Of a stretch of 64,000 nt of DNA, positions 42,656 through 51,009 are shown one piece after another. This DNA is from Clostridia bacterium (GTDB lineage Bacteria; Bacillota; Clostridia; Lachnospirales; Lachnospiraceae), in the NCBI GenBank assembly GCA_910575625.1, contig CAJTFD010000006.1:1-64000 (forward strand). Reading direction: 5' to 3'. A model generated the notes under the pieces. It was not told the origin of the DNA. It searched no databases and saw only the letters and a list, made by a program, of their open reading frames with translations. A program made the translations under genes and the position numbers. Positions within the stretch are counted from its first letter, which is position 1; every line of letters begins with the position of its first letter.

Positions 42656-42793
42656 TTAAAGATTTAGAAAAATCTGCTCCTCCTGCATCTCTCGGGTTTC
42701 CCTGTCTGTACCATCGGCGCGTGGATCGTGCGGGATCTCCCACCTCAGACGACCATCCAGATATAGCCCTGATATTATATGGATAATATAACA
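42656..42793 (-). pseudogene. Possible C-terminal fragment of an unknown gene
   Basis: The minus-strand frame reads GLYLDGRLRWEIPHDPRADG then TDRETREMQEEQIFLNL-stop, with the composition of a real protein. There is no credible start: the frame opens only at a TTG without a ribosome site next to the DMT transporter stop. Family not recognised. The rest of the 420-nt gap holds repeat D and a small GGGATTGTTTGTCCC hairpin at about 42828-42842. Confidence 0.35.
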
Positions 42794-42850
42794 GATCCAT
42801 TCACTTTTATAAAGTTTTTCATTATGGGACAAACAATCCCACACTTCCAA

Positions 42851-43717
42851 CTACAGCCTTCTATTGTAAAAAAACATCCCCACCGCCATAGAACAGATCA
42901 CCAGATACCCAATCCAGCTCAAGAGATCTGGCACCTGGCCGAACACCAGATACCCCAGTCCCGCCGAAAAGATGATCTGGGAGTAATCATAAACGGATAT
43001 CTCCCTGGCCGGTGCATAGCCATAAGCCGCCGTGATCGAGAACTGCCCGCCCGCCGCAGCAAGCCCCGCCAGCAGAAGGAACGCCAGCTGCACCCCGGTC
43101 ATAGCATGGTGATCAAAAACCAAAAACGGCAGCGTCGCCAGGCACGAAAACCCGGAGAAAAAGCAGACGATCAGCGGCCCCTTCTCCCCCCGCTCCGACA
43201 GATACCGCACCATCGTGTAGGCCGCCCCGGCCCCCATGCCGCCCAAAAGCCCCAGAACAGCCGGAAACGTCTCCATCCCCAGACCTGTGGGCTTAATGAT
43301 CAGCAGGCTCCCGAGGAACGCGCCGCCCACGGCGAAGGCCTGAAAAGGCCGCACCTTCTCCTTTAATATGAAATAACTGAATATGATCGCGAAAAAGGGG
43401 GACATCTTGTTGAGCATCGAGGCATCCGCCAGGACCAGATGATCCACCGCATAGAAATTGCACAAGATCCCCACCGTCCCGAACACCGACCGCAAGATCA
43501 ATGGCAAAATATTCGATCTTTTCCCGGAAAACCCGATCCGCTCCCTCTTCATGACCGCCAGAGCAAAAAAGAACGCCACCAGATTCCGGAAAAAACTCTT
43601 CTGCACCGAAGGCAGATCCCCGGACATGCGTACAAACAGGTTCATCAGCGCAAAACAGAACGCAGATACGATGATGCAGACGATACCCTTGTATTTTTGT
43701 TCTGTCTCCTCTCTCAT
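42851..43717 (-). CDS. EamA-family (DMT superfamily) transporter
   Basis: About 288 residues, ten membrane spans in two EamA repeats; VRMSGDLPSVQKSFFRNLVA and KMSPFFAIIFSYFILKEKV are typical. Start: ATG 43717 (MREETEQKYKGIVC...) with AAGGT upstream; the 36-residue extension further up lacks a ribosome site and has low-quality sequence. Lies 116 nt after a decarboxylase-like gene; the substrate may be an amino acid or amine, but this is a guess. Confidence 0.85.
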   Translation of the reverse strand: MREETEQKYKGIVCIIVSAFCFALMNLFVRMSGDLPSVQKSFFRNLVAFFFALAVMKRERIGFSGKRSNILPLILRSVFGTVGILCNFYAVDHLVLADASMLNKMSPFFAIIFSYFILKEKVRPFQAFAVGGAFLGSLLIIKPTGLGMETFPAVLGLLGGMGAGAAYTMVRYLSERGEKGPLIVCFFSGFSCLATLPFLVFDHHAMTGVQLAFLLLAGLAAAGGQFSITAAYGYAPAREISVYDYSQIIFSAGLGYLVFGQVPDLLSWIGYLVICSMAVGMFFYNRRL

Positions 43718-43802
43718 CCTCCAACACCTACCTTCACAGATAAACTGACAGACATCACCATAAAATGAAGACCGGAAACATCCGTCCCCGGCCTCCCTCT
43801 GA

Positions 43803-43827
43803 CTAGAGCATATTTTAAAACCCATTT
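43803..43827. repeat. Relic of the MITE terminal repeat
   Basis: CTAGAGCATATTTTAAAACC and the adjoining CATT match the left end of the element at 9729 (CTAGAGTATGTCTTAAAACC) at 17 of 20 positions. No partner end is visible nearby. It lies just after the stop codon of the decarboxylase-like gene. Confidence 0.5.
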
Positions 43828-43833
43828 TAAGGC

Positions 43834-45045
43834 CTACTCCTCTGCCCCGTCCTCCTCTTTTTCACCCTTGCCTGTGCGCATGTTCAGAAGGCAGGCTCCT
43901 TCCCGCTCACGCACCAGGTCCATGCCTTTCTCCCTTGTAAAGAAGAAGATCTTCGGCATGTCGTAGCTGTTCAAAAGCCGCCGCCCCTCCGTGACCGCAT
44001 ACGCGCCGGTCCGCTCGAAGATCAGCAGATCTCCGGTCTTAGGATCCTGCATGGAGAGCTGGCGGGCCAGCACGTCCGAGGGCGTGCACAGAGATCCGCA
44101 CACATCCCACAGTTTTTCCGGAGCCTCCAGATCCAGTTCCTGGGGCAGATGGGTACAGTGGGGGATCTTCCGCCCATGCCCCTGTCCGGGATAGACGAGA
44201 TGATGGATGCCCCCGTCCACGATACAGTAATTTTTTCCGCCCTGGCTCTTCACATCTACCACAGACGTATAATAGGAACCGCAGAAAGCCGTCAGGAACC
44301 GCCCCATCTCCAGGATCACCGCCCCGGAAAAGCGCATAGCGCACAGCAGGCCGTCCAGATCTTTTAATACCTGATCCAGATCTTCCTCCTCGTCCTCCTC
44401 AAAATAGGGCACGCCGAGCCCCGGTCCATACTGCAGCACTTTCACATCAAAGCCCTTTTCCTCTCTCAGTTTCTGGCAGAGGCCGTCCAGCATCTCCAGC
44501 TCCTCTCCCACCTGGGACAGGCCCTTCTTCTGGGTGCCGGAATGGTACTGGAGGCCGATGATGTGGAGATTTTCATAATCCTCCCTCTTATCGATGCACT
44601 GCATCAGTGCATCCTCGTCCATCCCGAACTGATCTCCGCTGGTCAGCCGCAGCAAAACCTGGACCTGCTGATCCTGCCATTTTGCACAATACTGGAGCAC
44701 GTCCATCTGTTCCAGGGATTCCGCCGTAAAGATACATCTGCCCTCAAACTCTCCCATCTGCCGTGCGGTATCCAGCGTGGCCTTATATGCGCCTGAGACA
44801 ACCACGTTCTCCATGGGGATCTCCTCCGCCTCACAGATATGGACCTCCCCCGGGGAACCGGCCATAAAACCGTCCACCTGGTCTTTCAGCGCTTCCACCA
44901 GGAAGGGATTTGCCGCCACGACAAAACAGAGCCTCGCGCCCTTTCTTGTGATGCCTTTTTTGACAGCCTCCACACGCGCCCGCAGACTATCCAGGTCAAA
45001 CACGTATGACGGTGTGTGATTTTCTTTATATGCCTCTTTAAACAT
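43834..45045 (-). CDS. Fold-III PLP decarboxylase homologue (LysA/ornithine type) without the PLP lysine
   Basis: 403 residues with the diaminopimelate/ornithine decarboxylase layout: SYVFDLDSLRARVEAVKK at the start, HSGTQKKG, QYGPGLGVPY, EMGRFL (Arg for phosphate binding), CGSLCTPSDVL and ERTGAY. At the Schiff-base position the sequence is FVVAANPFL (residues 41-49), where active enzymes have K-A-N; Lys44 is Ala. Enzymatic decarboxylation is therefore doubtful. The Glu-rich C-terminal tail is unusual. It is followed by a DMT transporter gene. It may be a non-catalytic regulator or carrier, or use a different chemistry. Confidence 0.8.
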   Translation of the reverse strand: MFKEAYKENHTPSYVFDLDSLRARVEAVKKGITRKGARLCFVVAANPFLVEALKDQVDGFMAGSPGEVHICEAEEIPMENVVVSGAYKATLDTARQMGEFEGRCIFTAESLEQMDVLQYCAKWQDQQVQVLLRLTSGDQFGMDEDALMQCIDKREDYENLHIIGLQYHSGTQKKGLSQVGEELEMLDGLCQKLREEKGFDVKVLQYGPGLGVPYFEEDEEEDLDQVLKDLDGLLCAMRFSGAVILEMGRFLTAFCGSYYTSVVDVKSQGGKNYCIVDGGIHHLVYPGQGHGRKIPHCTHLPQELDLEAPEKLWDVCGSLCTPSDVLARQLSMQDPKTGDLLIFERTGAYAVTEGRRLLNSYDMPKIFFFTREKGMDLVREREGACLLNMRTGKGEKEEDGAEE

Positions 45046-45099
45046 GACATTCCTCCATCATATGATCCGAGCACATCCTGCGCCCATTTTTACAGATAG

Positions 45100-45139
45100 A
45101 AAAACCGGAAGCATCCTATTTAACATAGAGGCTTCCGGT
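45100..45139 (-). terminator. Intrinsic terminator of tRNA-Gly
   Basis: ACCGGAAGC/GCTTCCGGT 9-bp stem with an 18-nt loop; the minus strand continues with a T-run. Located 9 nt after the tRNA. Confidence 0.8.
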
Positions 45140-45148
45140 CTCTCCCAG

Positions 45149-45221
<73 letters not shown>

Positions 45222-45255
45222 TTGTTTCTTTGCCGATGTCCTATCGACAATAGAT

Positions 45256-45284
45256 ACTATACTACGATCTTCCCCATCTGTCAA
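45256..45284 (-). promoter_or_regulatory. Promoter of tRNA-Gly
   Basis: Minus strand TTGACA (45279-45284), a 17-nt spacer and TATAGT (45256-45261); strong stable-RNA-type promoter. Confidence 0.85.
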
Positions 45285-45333
45285 CATCTTTTTAAAAATT
45301 TTTTTAGAAGATCTTTAAAAAATCTATCCACCC

Positions 45334-46446
45334 CTATTCCGCGGACGATTTGAAATTATACAGAGGACGCACCGTATCCAGGATCTCCACCGTCTCCCCC
45401 ACATTCTCCACGATGCTGTCCATATCTTTGTAGGCCATAGGGCATTCATCCAGCGTGCCCGCCCCGATGGACGTGCTGTAGATCCCTTTCATCTGTTTCT
45501 TAAATTCCGACACAGTAAAGGACTGTTTCGCCGCGGACCGGCTCATCAGCCGGCCGGCCCCGTGGGGCGCGGACTGATTCCAATCGTCGTTCCCCTTCCC
45601 CACGCAGAGCAGAGAACCGTCCCGCATATTGACCGGGATGAGCAGCTTCTCCCCGTGTTTCGCCGAGACCGCGCCTTTGCGCAGGATCATAGCCTCCGTG
45701 TCGATGTAATTGTGGACTGTGGTGAACTGCTCCGCCACGTGCAGCTTCATCCCCTTGACCAGCTCGTCCATCATCGCCTGGCGGTTCAGCCGCGCGTACG
45801 CCTGTATGATCTTCATGTCATGGATGTACGCCTCAAACAGCGCGCCGGAGACATAGGCCAGAGTCTTCGGGATCTGCTCCCTCTCGGCCGGATCCAAAGC
45901 CTCGTATCCCTTCCTCTGGTAATACTCCGCCACCTCCAGCCCCAGATGCCTGCTCCCCGAGTGGATCACCAGATAGAGCGCGCCGTCACCGCCCCTGTCC
46001 ACCTCAATAAAATGGTTCCCGCCGCCCAGCGTCCCCAGGCTCTTCTCCGCCCTGCGCGTGTCGATATCATCATAACAGCACAGTTCTTGCAGATCGATCT
46101 TCTCAAAATACCTGTGGGTCTTCTCCCGGATCTGGAACCCGGCGGGGATCTTCTCATAGATCAGTTTGTCCAGCTTCTGCAGTTCCAGATGCTTTTCCTT
46201 GAGCCGCACCGTCTCCATGCCGCAGCCGATGTCCACCCCGACCAGGTTCGGCACGATCTTGTCCGCGATGGTCATCGTCGTGCCGATCGTACACCCGGCC
46301 CCGGCGTGGATATCCGGCATCATCCGTATACTGCTCCCCTGCACGAACGCCTGCTCCAGCAGAAGGCGCACCTGCGCCAGGGAGGCGTCGTCCACAACAT
46401 CCGTAAAGATCTTCGCTTCGTTATATCTTCCTTTTAAAACGATCAT
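45334..46446 (-). CDS. rtcB: RtcB-family RNA ligase
   Basis: About 370 residues. PDIHAGAGCTIGTTMTIADK, VDIGCGMETV (Mn-binding Cys), GGGNHFIEVD, HSGSRHLG, and SAPHGAGRLMSRS with the guanylated His. RtcB joins 2',3'-cyclic phosphate or 3'-phosphate RNA ends to 5'-OH ends, in bacteria for RNA repair. Start: ATG 46446 with AGAGGAAA upstream. No archease or prfH is adjacent. Confidence 0.94.
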   Translation of the reverse strand: MIVLKGRYNEAKIFTDVVDDASLAQVRLLLEQAFVQGSSIRMMPDIHAGAGCTIGTTMTIADKIVPNLVGVDIGCGMETVRLKEKHLELQKLDKLIYEKIPAGFQIREKTHRYFEKIDLQELCCYDDIDTRRAEKSLGTLGGGNHFIEVDRGGDGALYLVIHSGSRHLGLEVAEYYQRKGYEALDPAEREQIPKTLAYVSGALFEAYIHDMKIIQAYARLNRQAMMDELVKGMKLHVAEQFTTVHNYIDTEAMILRKGAVSAKHGEKLLIPVNMRDGSLLCVGKGNDDWNQSAPHGAGRLMSRSAAKQSFTVSEFKKQMKGIYSTSIGAGTLDECPMAYKDMDSIVENVGETVEILDTVRPLYNFKSSAE

Positions 46447-46464
46447 ATTTCCTCTTTTCTCGTG

Positions 46465-46507
46465 CATTTACTGTGAAAGTCCCGGCAAGCGGCAGGACGA
46501 TGGGCAA
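46465..46507. repeat. Interspersed repeat copy A
   Basis: CATTTACTGTGAAAGTCCCG followed by GCAAGCGGCAGGACGATGGG. Copy B (54457-54544, opposite orientation) has the same 41-nt stretch with one mismatch. Located in the divergent rtcB/rpmB gap. Confidence 0.7.
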
Positions 46508-46535
46508 ACTTGTCCTCAATTTCTTTAAAATATAC

Positions 46536-46564
46536 TTGCAAAAATAAAATCCATCTGCTAGAAT
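46536..46564 (+). promoter_or_regulatory. rpmB: Sigma-A promoter of rpmB
   Basis: TTGCAA (46536-46541), a 17-nt spacer and TAGAAT (46559-46564), 39 nt before the gene. Confidence 0.8.
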
Positions 46565-46602
46565 ATAATCATTGCTGAAAAATGTGTCGAGGAGGTGCAA
46601 CC

Positions 46603-46794
46603 ATGGCAAAATGTTCTATTTGTGGTAAGGGTGCGCATTTTGGTATCAAAGTGAGCCATTCCCATAGAAGGTCAAATAAAATGTGGAAACCAAATGTAAA
46701 ATCCGTAAGGATCAAAGTAAACAATGGTACAGCTACAAAGAAGCAATATGTATGTACTTCTTGCCTGCGTTCTGGAAGAGTAGAGAGAGCTTAA
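46603..46794 (+). CDS. rpmB: 50S ribosomal protein L28
   Basis: 63 residues: AKCSICGKGAHFGIKVSHSH, RRSNKMWKPNVKSVRIKVN, then YVCTSCLRSGRV. The two Cys pairs (CxxC...CxxC) mark the zinc-binding (C+) form. Start: ATG 46603 after GAGGAGGT; the earlier in-frame ATG lies in front of the ribosome site. Has its own promoter and terminator. Confidence 0.95.
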   Translation: MAKCSICGKGAHFGIKVSHSHRRSNKMWKPNVKSVRIKVNNGTATKKQYVCTSCLRSGRVERA

Positions 46795-46813
46795 GGACTG
46801 ATGAGAAGTAGAC

Positions 46814-46852
46814 GGCGGATCCATCCAGACATCACAGGATCCGCCATTTTTT
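46814..46852 (+). terminator. Intrinsic terminator of rpmB
   Basis: GGCGGATCC/GGATCCGCC stem followed by ATTTTTT. Confidence 0.88.
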
Positions 46853-46858
46853 ATGGAT

Positions 46859-47002
46859 TTATGGACACGAGCAGAACAGATTATAACCGGCCAAAAGGCA
46901 TATGGCAGCGATGAGCGCCGTCACCAAACATTTTGGAGCGATGAGGGCGATCACCATGCCAACGCCTGTGAAAAACAGAGCAAGGCCCGCGACGCGTCTC
47001 AT
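46859..47002 (-). CDS. Small membrane protein, 47 aa
   Basis: MRRVAGLALFFTGVGMVIAL, IAPKCLVTALIAAICLLAGY, NLFCSCP: two short hydrophobic segments separated by a Pro-Lys turn. GGGAGGAG lies 6 nt before the ATG. It follows gerW on the same strand. No named family recognised; the form resembles small membrane proteins found near sporulation genes. Confidence 0.65.
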   Translation of the reverse strand: MRRVAGLALFFTGVGMVIALIAPKCLVTALIAAICLLAGYNLFCSCP

Positions 47003-47066
47003 ACAGACTCCTCCCCTCACTCCTGATCATCTCTTTTACATTTATGATATGCAGCATGCGTGCCTA

Positions 47067-47483
47067 TCATTCCTCATCAGCCGTGTCTTCCACCACATCC
47101 ATGACAGAAATGTCTTTGTCCTCCTTGGATGTTCCCCCGGATGTAAACTTATTCACAAAATCCGGCACCATATCCAACACTTTCGTGAGGCCGTCCTGGT
47201 TCTTCACATTCACCAATTTTGTAGTCCCGTTCTGGATCACCAGGACCGCACATGGAGTGACTTTACCGCCCATACCGCCTCCCCCATTATTTTTCTTGTC
47301 GCCCGCGAACGCCCCCGCGCCGATGCCGAACGTCACATCCACCAGCGGCAGGATGATCGTATCCCCGATATGGATCGCATCCCCCACCACTGTCCTGGCA
47401 TCCACGTACCCTTCCATCCCTTTGAACAGTGCACTGACTGTCGATTGAAAATCATTCCCATTCCCATTATTTTCCTGTGCCAT
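47067..47483 (-). CDS. gerW: GerW-family sporulation/germination protein (YtfJ)
   Basis: About 138 residues: VSALFKGMEGYVDARTVVGD, TIILPLVDVTFGIGAG, then a Gly-rich GGGGMGGKVTPCAVLVIQNG and VLDMVPDFVNKF. In Bacillus, GerW/YtfJ is a spore protein needed for normal L-alanine germination. Start: ATG 47483 with GGAGGG upstream. Overlaps ytfI by 17 nt. Confidence 0.93.
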   Translation of the reverse strand: MAQENNGNGNDFQSTVSALFKGMEGYVDARTVVGDAIHIGDTIILPLVDVTFGIGAGAFAGDKKNNGGGGMGGKVTPCAVLVIQNGTTKLVNVKNQDGLTKVLDMVPDFVNKFTSGGTSKEDKDISVMDVVEDTADEE

Positions 47484-48480
47484 GTTTCCCTCCATTTTGT
47501 CTGAATCGTTTGATCACATACTTCACATCTCTGTTAAAATAAATCCGGCCCGCCACACAGAGGACTTTGATCCCGTAGATCCGGCCCTTAACATGAGCGT
47601 TCCCCTCCAGGACTTTTTTATCCCAGACAGGATTCACCTGGATCTGCCCGCCGTAGATCGGATACGTCGCACCCAGAACGGCCAATACCTGCCCAGTAGC
47701 CGCCGGGTCTCCCAGGCCAAGATCCACAGAGCCGCCCCATCTCTGCGGCCCCGCATGGCGCAGAAGACCCAAGATCTGCTGCCAGGCCGTGCCCAGAGCC
47801 GCTTTTGTGTGAGCATCCGCAAAAAAAGCCCTCCACGCCGCCACCTTGTCCTGTATGTTCCGGATCGCGGCGATGGATCTTAAAATAGCTCTCTTGATCC
47901 CCCGGCATTTCTCTATGATCTTATCCCACAACTTTTTCAGCGGGTTCTGTCTCTGCCGGACTGGCTCCTCCGTCTGGGCCTTCTCTATAAGGGGCACGTC
48001 TGCACCGTTTCCGACCCGCTCTCCCAAAGTCTGCCCCTTCTCCGCGACGGGCGCATCCGTTCCGCTTCCATCCTGCTCTTTGGCGGCTTGCCCGCTCTCT
48101 GTTCCAGCCTGCCCTGCATCCGCAGGAACGCTCTCCTGCATCTCAGATATGGCTGTATCCGCCCTATCTGCCGCAACCGGCAGACTTTTTTGTTTTTTCT
48201 TTTTTCTGGAAAACAGTTTTTTCAGGGATGAGAGCTTCAGCCCGCATATGCGTATCTCCACAGCCGTCCCCCGGCTCCCTCCCCGGACCGACACCCTGAG
48301 CAGACCGAACAGCCAGCTGACCCGCCCCTGTGCCTCCCACTCTTTTACTGTCTTCTGGATCCCCGCCCGATACCGGACCGGACAGAATAAGAGCAGGACC
48401 AATGCCGATACTGCGAGCGCCACCAGCACCGCCAACAAGATCCCTATCCATTTGATCACCAGACAAAGTATATGTAGCAT
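47467..48480 (-). CDS. ytfI: DUF2953 membrane-anchored protein (YtfI-like)
   Basis: 337 residues: one strong N-terminal membrane segment (about 7-32), a basic RKKKKQK patch and a ~90-residue low-complexity Glu/Gln/Ala region, then the DUF2953 domain (GGSVDLGLGDPAATGQVLAV, then YPIYGGQIQVNPVWDKKVLE). It precedes gerW exactly as ytfI precedes ytfJ in Bacillus. Function unknown, sporulation-linked by context. Confidence 0.85.
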   Translation of the reverse strand: MLHILCLVIKWIGILLAVLVALAVSALVLLLFCPVRYRAGIQKTVKEWEAQGRVSWLFGLLRVSVRGGSRGTAVEIRICGLKLSSLKKLFSRKKKKQKSLPVAADRADTAISEMQESVPADAGQAGTESGQAAKEQDGSGTDAPVAEKGQTLGERVGNGADVPLIEKAQTEEPVRQRQNPLKKLWDKIIEKCRGIKRAILRSIAAIRNIQDKVAAWRAFFADAHTKAALGTAWQQILGLLRHAGPQRWGGSVDLGLGDPAATGQVLAVLGATYPIYGGQIQVNPVWDKKVLEGNAHVKGRIYGIKVLCVAGRIYFNRDVKYVIKRFRQNGGKHGTGK

Positions 48481-48510
48481 GATCGCCCACCTGTCTTTTT
48501 TACATAACTC

Positions 48511-48864
48511 TCAGCGTTTCCCCCGGTACGGGCGGCCCTTTTGGTAACTGCCCATCCGCTCCAGATATGCGCCCACCTGGAAATCCCCGGTATCCGCATA
48601 TGTATCTTTCAAGATCTCCTGCATCAGCACATAGGCCTCCTCCCGCCCCCGTGCGATCCCGATCACCCGGGGACAGCGCAGATGAGCCGTCTCCTGCAGG
48701 AGCACGGAGGTGGAGACGATCTCCATGACATTTTTCCTGTTGTGCGGCAATGTGAGGAGATATACACCCGGTGTGGGTTTCCTCCTGTTGATCCGCCCCA
48801 TGGTCCTTCGTACTTGTTTTTTTACTTTTTCCCCCACGTACAAATGTACATACCATGTCAACAT
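48511..48864 (-). CDS. Hypothetical basic protein
   Basis: 117 residues, Arg/Lys-rich, with NRRKPTPGVYLLTLPHNRKN and GREEAYVLMQEILKDTYADT. No motif or membrane segment. The annotated ATG lacks a good ribosome site; an internal ATG at 48801 (MGRINRRKPT...) preceded by GAAGG is a possible alternative. Same strand as ytfI/gerW. Confidence 0.55.
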   Translation of the reverse strand: MLTWYVHLYVGEKVKKQVRRTMGRINRRKPTPGVYLLTLPHNRKNVMEIVSTSVLLQETAHLRCPRVIGIARGREEAYVLMQEILKDTYADTGDFQVGAYLERMGSYQKGRPYRGKR

Positions 48865-48928
48865 TCCCTATTTACCTGCTCAACCTTAAGATTTCCCAAT
48901 TTTGCCAAAAACTAAACCTCAGATCCAC

Positions 48929-48952
48929 AAAAGGGGCGGCTAGCCCCTTTTT
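48929..48952 (-). terminator. Intrinsic terminator after the NUDIX gene
   Basis: AAAAGGGGC/GCCCCTTTT stem with a 5-nt loop, with T-runs usable in both directions. Confidence 0.8.
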
Positions 48953-48954
48953 CA

Positions 48955-49407
48955 TCAATAATATCGCGGACGACCCCACATGCGGGCTTTCCGCAGCTCC
49001 ATGTACTCGCCGTAAGCCCTCTCCACGATCTGCTTCTCGTTGGCAAACCGCAAGAGATGATAGATCTCATGGAACTTATAATAGCCGGAATCAACAAAAT
49101 ACTCTGCCCTTTGAGGCTTACTATGATAATTCTCTGCCGTCATCAGATACCAGTGGACTTCCTTCGCGACCACATCTTCAGGCACGGAAAAATTATAATG
49201 GCTCCGCCCGATGTATTTGACCACGGATGCCCTGACATCTGCCTCCTCCTTCACCTCTCTGAGCGCGGTCTCCTCATATTCTTCCCCCTCTTCTACTGTG
49301 CCTTTTGGCAGTACCCATCCCTCATACCGGTTTTTGTAGGATTTGTACAGAGCCAAGATCTTCCCACGATAGATCACCACACCGCCACAGCTCGTTGCCT
49401 CGATCAT
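48955..49407 (-). CDS. NUDIX hydrolase
   Basis: 150 residues with the NUDIX box GTVEEGEEYEETALREVKEE followed by ADV; the usual Gly near the end is Ala-Asp. The N-terminal GGVVIYRGKILALYKS is typical. Hydrolyses a nucleoside diphosphate-linked substrate, not predictable from sequence. Monocistronic, with its own terminator. Confidence 0.88.
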   Translation of the reverse strand: MIEATSCGGVVIYRGKILALYKSYKNRYEGWVLPKGTVEEGEEYEETALREVKEEADVRASVVKYIGRSHYNFSVPEDVVAKEVHWYLMTAENYHSKPQRAEYFVDSGYYKFHEIYHLLRFANEKQIVERAYGEYMELRKARMWGRPRYY

Positions 49408-49515
49408 TGCAATGCCTCCTGTTTGCGTGTGTTTTTTATTTTTATGACTAATCTATAGTATACCTCTTTTTTCCATTGCTAGCAACCATAATTTCCACGC
49501 ATCGGCATCAGCAGA

Positions 49516-51009
49516 TCACTCGTAATAGTAAGAATTGAAGAGCGCACCGGCCACCGGCACCGCCGATTCGCTCCCTGTGCCGCCGCCCTCAATGATCACG
49601 CTGACCACCAGGTCCGGGTCTTCCACATTGGAGTAACCCACGAACCAGGAATGACTGTCCTTGATCTCGCCTTCCCCATACTCGGCAGATCCGGTCTTCC
49701 CTGCCACGGTGTAGCCCTGTCCGCCCAGGGACATGGCTGTACCATAATTGACCACGTTTTCCATCAGCTCCGTCAGCACTGCGGCCTCCGAGGCTGGTAT
49801 CAGCTCTTTGTAGGCATTTGGCATGTATTTTTTTACCTGATCGCCATTGTAGTTCTCCACCCTGTCGATCAGATAAGGCTTCATCAGGATCCCCTGGTTG
49901 GCGATGGCGCTGACCATCATCGCCATGTGCATCGGAGAGACGAGGGTATTCCCCTGCCCGATCGAGGTCTGCATCAGCAGGGGCACCACCGACTTCCCGT
50001 CCACTGAGAGGACACTGGTCTTGTAATCCATGGTCAGCGGCAGCTTCTTATTAAATAACAGGCTCTCACCCGCATCCCGCAGGGATTTTCCCCCGAGATC
50101 CACCCCGATCTGTGCAAACGCACTGTTGCAGGAGTAGGCGAAGGCCGCGCGCAGATCCTCCTCCCCATGGACCGTACGGTCATAGTCGGTGATCGTATGG
50201 TCCTGTTTGGTGATCTCCCCCTGGCAGGTATAGCTGAACCCGTCCACAGTCCCATGTTTGCGCAGATAATCGAGGGCCGTCACGATCTTAAACACAGATC
50301 CCGGCGGATATTGCCCCTGGGTCGCCCGGTTGAGCAGGCTGCTGTTCTCCTCATCCGCCGCCAGATAATCCCAGTTGTCCTCCAGGTAATTGGGGTCAAA
50401 ATCAGACTTGCTCACCATGGCAAGGATCTTCCCCGTGGACGGCTCCATCGCCACCACCGCACCCTTGCGGTCGCCCAGCGCATTGTAGGCTGTCATCTGC
50501 AGCTTTAAGCTCAGGGTACTGACCACATTGTCCCCCTTGTTCTTTTCATTTTTAAATTCATTCTTCATCTGCTCCAGGAAGAACGCATGGGAACTCAACA
50601 GATGGAAATTTCCTTCGGACTCCAATCCGCTCTTCCCAAAAGAATCGTAGCCCACCACATGGGCGAACATATTTGCATACGGATAATAACGGTATTCCGA
50701 CCCGTCATCCGCAATCTGGGTCGCCGCCAGCACATCCCCCTCCGAGGAGAGGATACTCCCCCGTATCACCCGGTCTGCAAATGTATCCTGCCGCGTGTTA
50801 TAGGGGCTGTTGATAAATTCCTCACTTTTTACCAGGTTGAAATAGAGGAGCCATACGATCAGCGATACGAAGATCGCCACGAACATATACGAGACGATCG
50901 CGTACGGCTTGTTCCTGGACTGGCTGGGATTGACCTTCTTACGGCCCGATCTCTTCCTGGGCGTTCTGTTCAAGTGCTCTTCTGATCTTTTCAAGTTCTT
51001 CATCCTCAT
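49516..51009 (-). CDS. Penicillin-binding protein 2-type transpeptidase
   Basis: 497 residues: one membrane segment (about 37-58), then a transpeptidase domain with SVFK (238-241), SCN (293-295) and KTGS (438-441), all intact. The PBP dimerisation module in between is short. The sequence (RQDTFADRVIRGSILSSEGD) matches the PbpA/FtsI-like group paired with a SEDS polymerase. Its 5' end overlaps the rodA-like gene by 71 nt. Confidence 0.92.
   Translation of the reverse strand: MRMKNLKRSEEHLNRTPRKRSGRKKVNPSQSRNKPYAIVSYMFVAIFVSLIVWLLYFNLVKSEEFINSPYNTRQDTFADRVIRGSILSSEGDVLAATQIADDGSEYRYYPYANMFAHVVGYDSFGKSGLESEGNFHLLSSHAFFLEQMKNEFKNEKNKGDNVVSTLSLKLQMTAYNALGDRKGAVVAMEPSTGKILAMVSKSDFDPNYLEDNWDYLAADEENSSLLNRATQGQYPPGSVFKIVTALDYLRKHGTVDGFSYTCQGEITKQDHTITDYDRTVHGEEDLRAAFAYSCNSAFAQIGVDLGGKSLRDAGESLLFNKKLPLTMDYKTSVLSVDGKSVVPLLMQTSIGQGNTLVSPMHMAMMVSAIANQGILMKPYLIDRVENYNGDQVKKYMPNAYKELIPASEAAVLTELMENVVNYGTAMSLGGQGYTVAGKTGSAEYGEGEIKDSHSWFVGYSNVEDPDLVVSVIIEGGGTGSESAVPVAGALFNSYYYE

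Noticed and set aside
43718..43825. 36-codon N-terminal extension of the DMT transporter
   Set aside because: It covers a repeat relic and has no ribosome site; the membrane domain begins after 43717.
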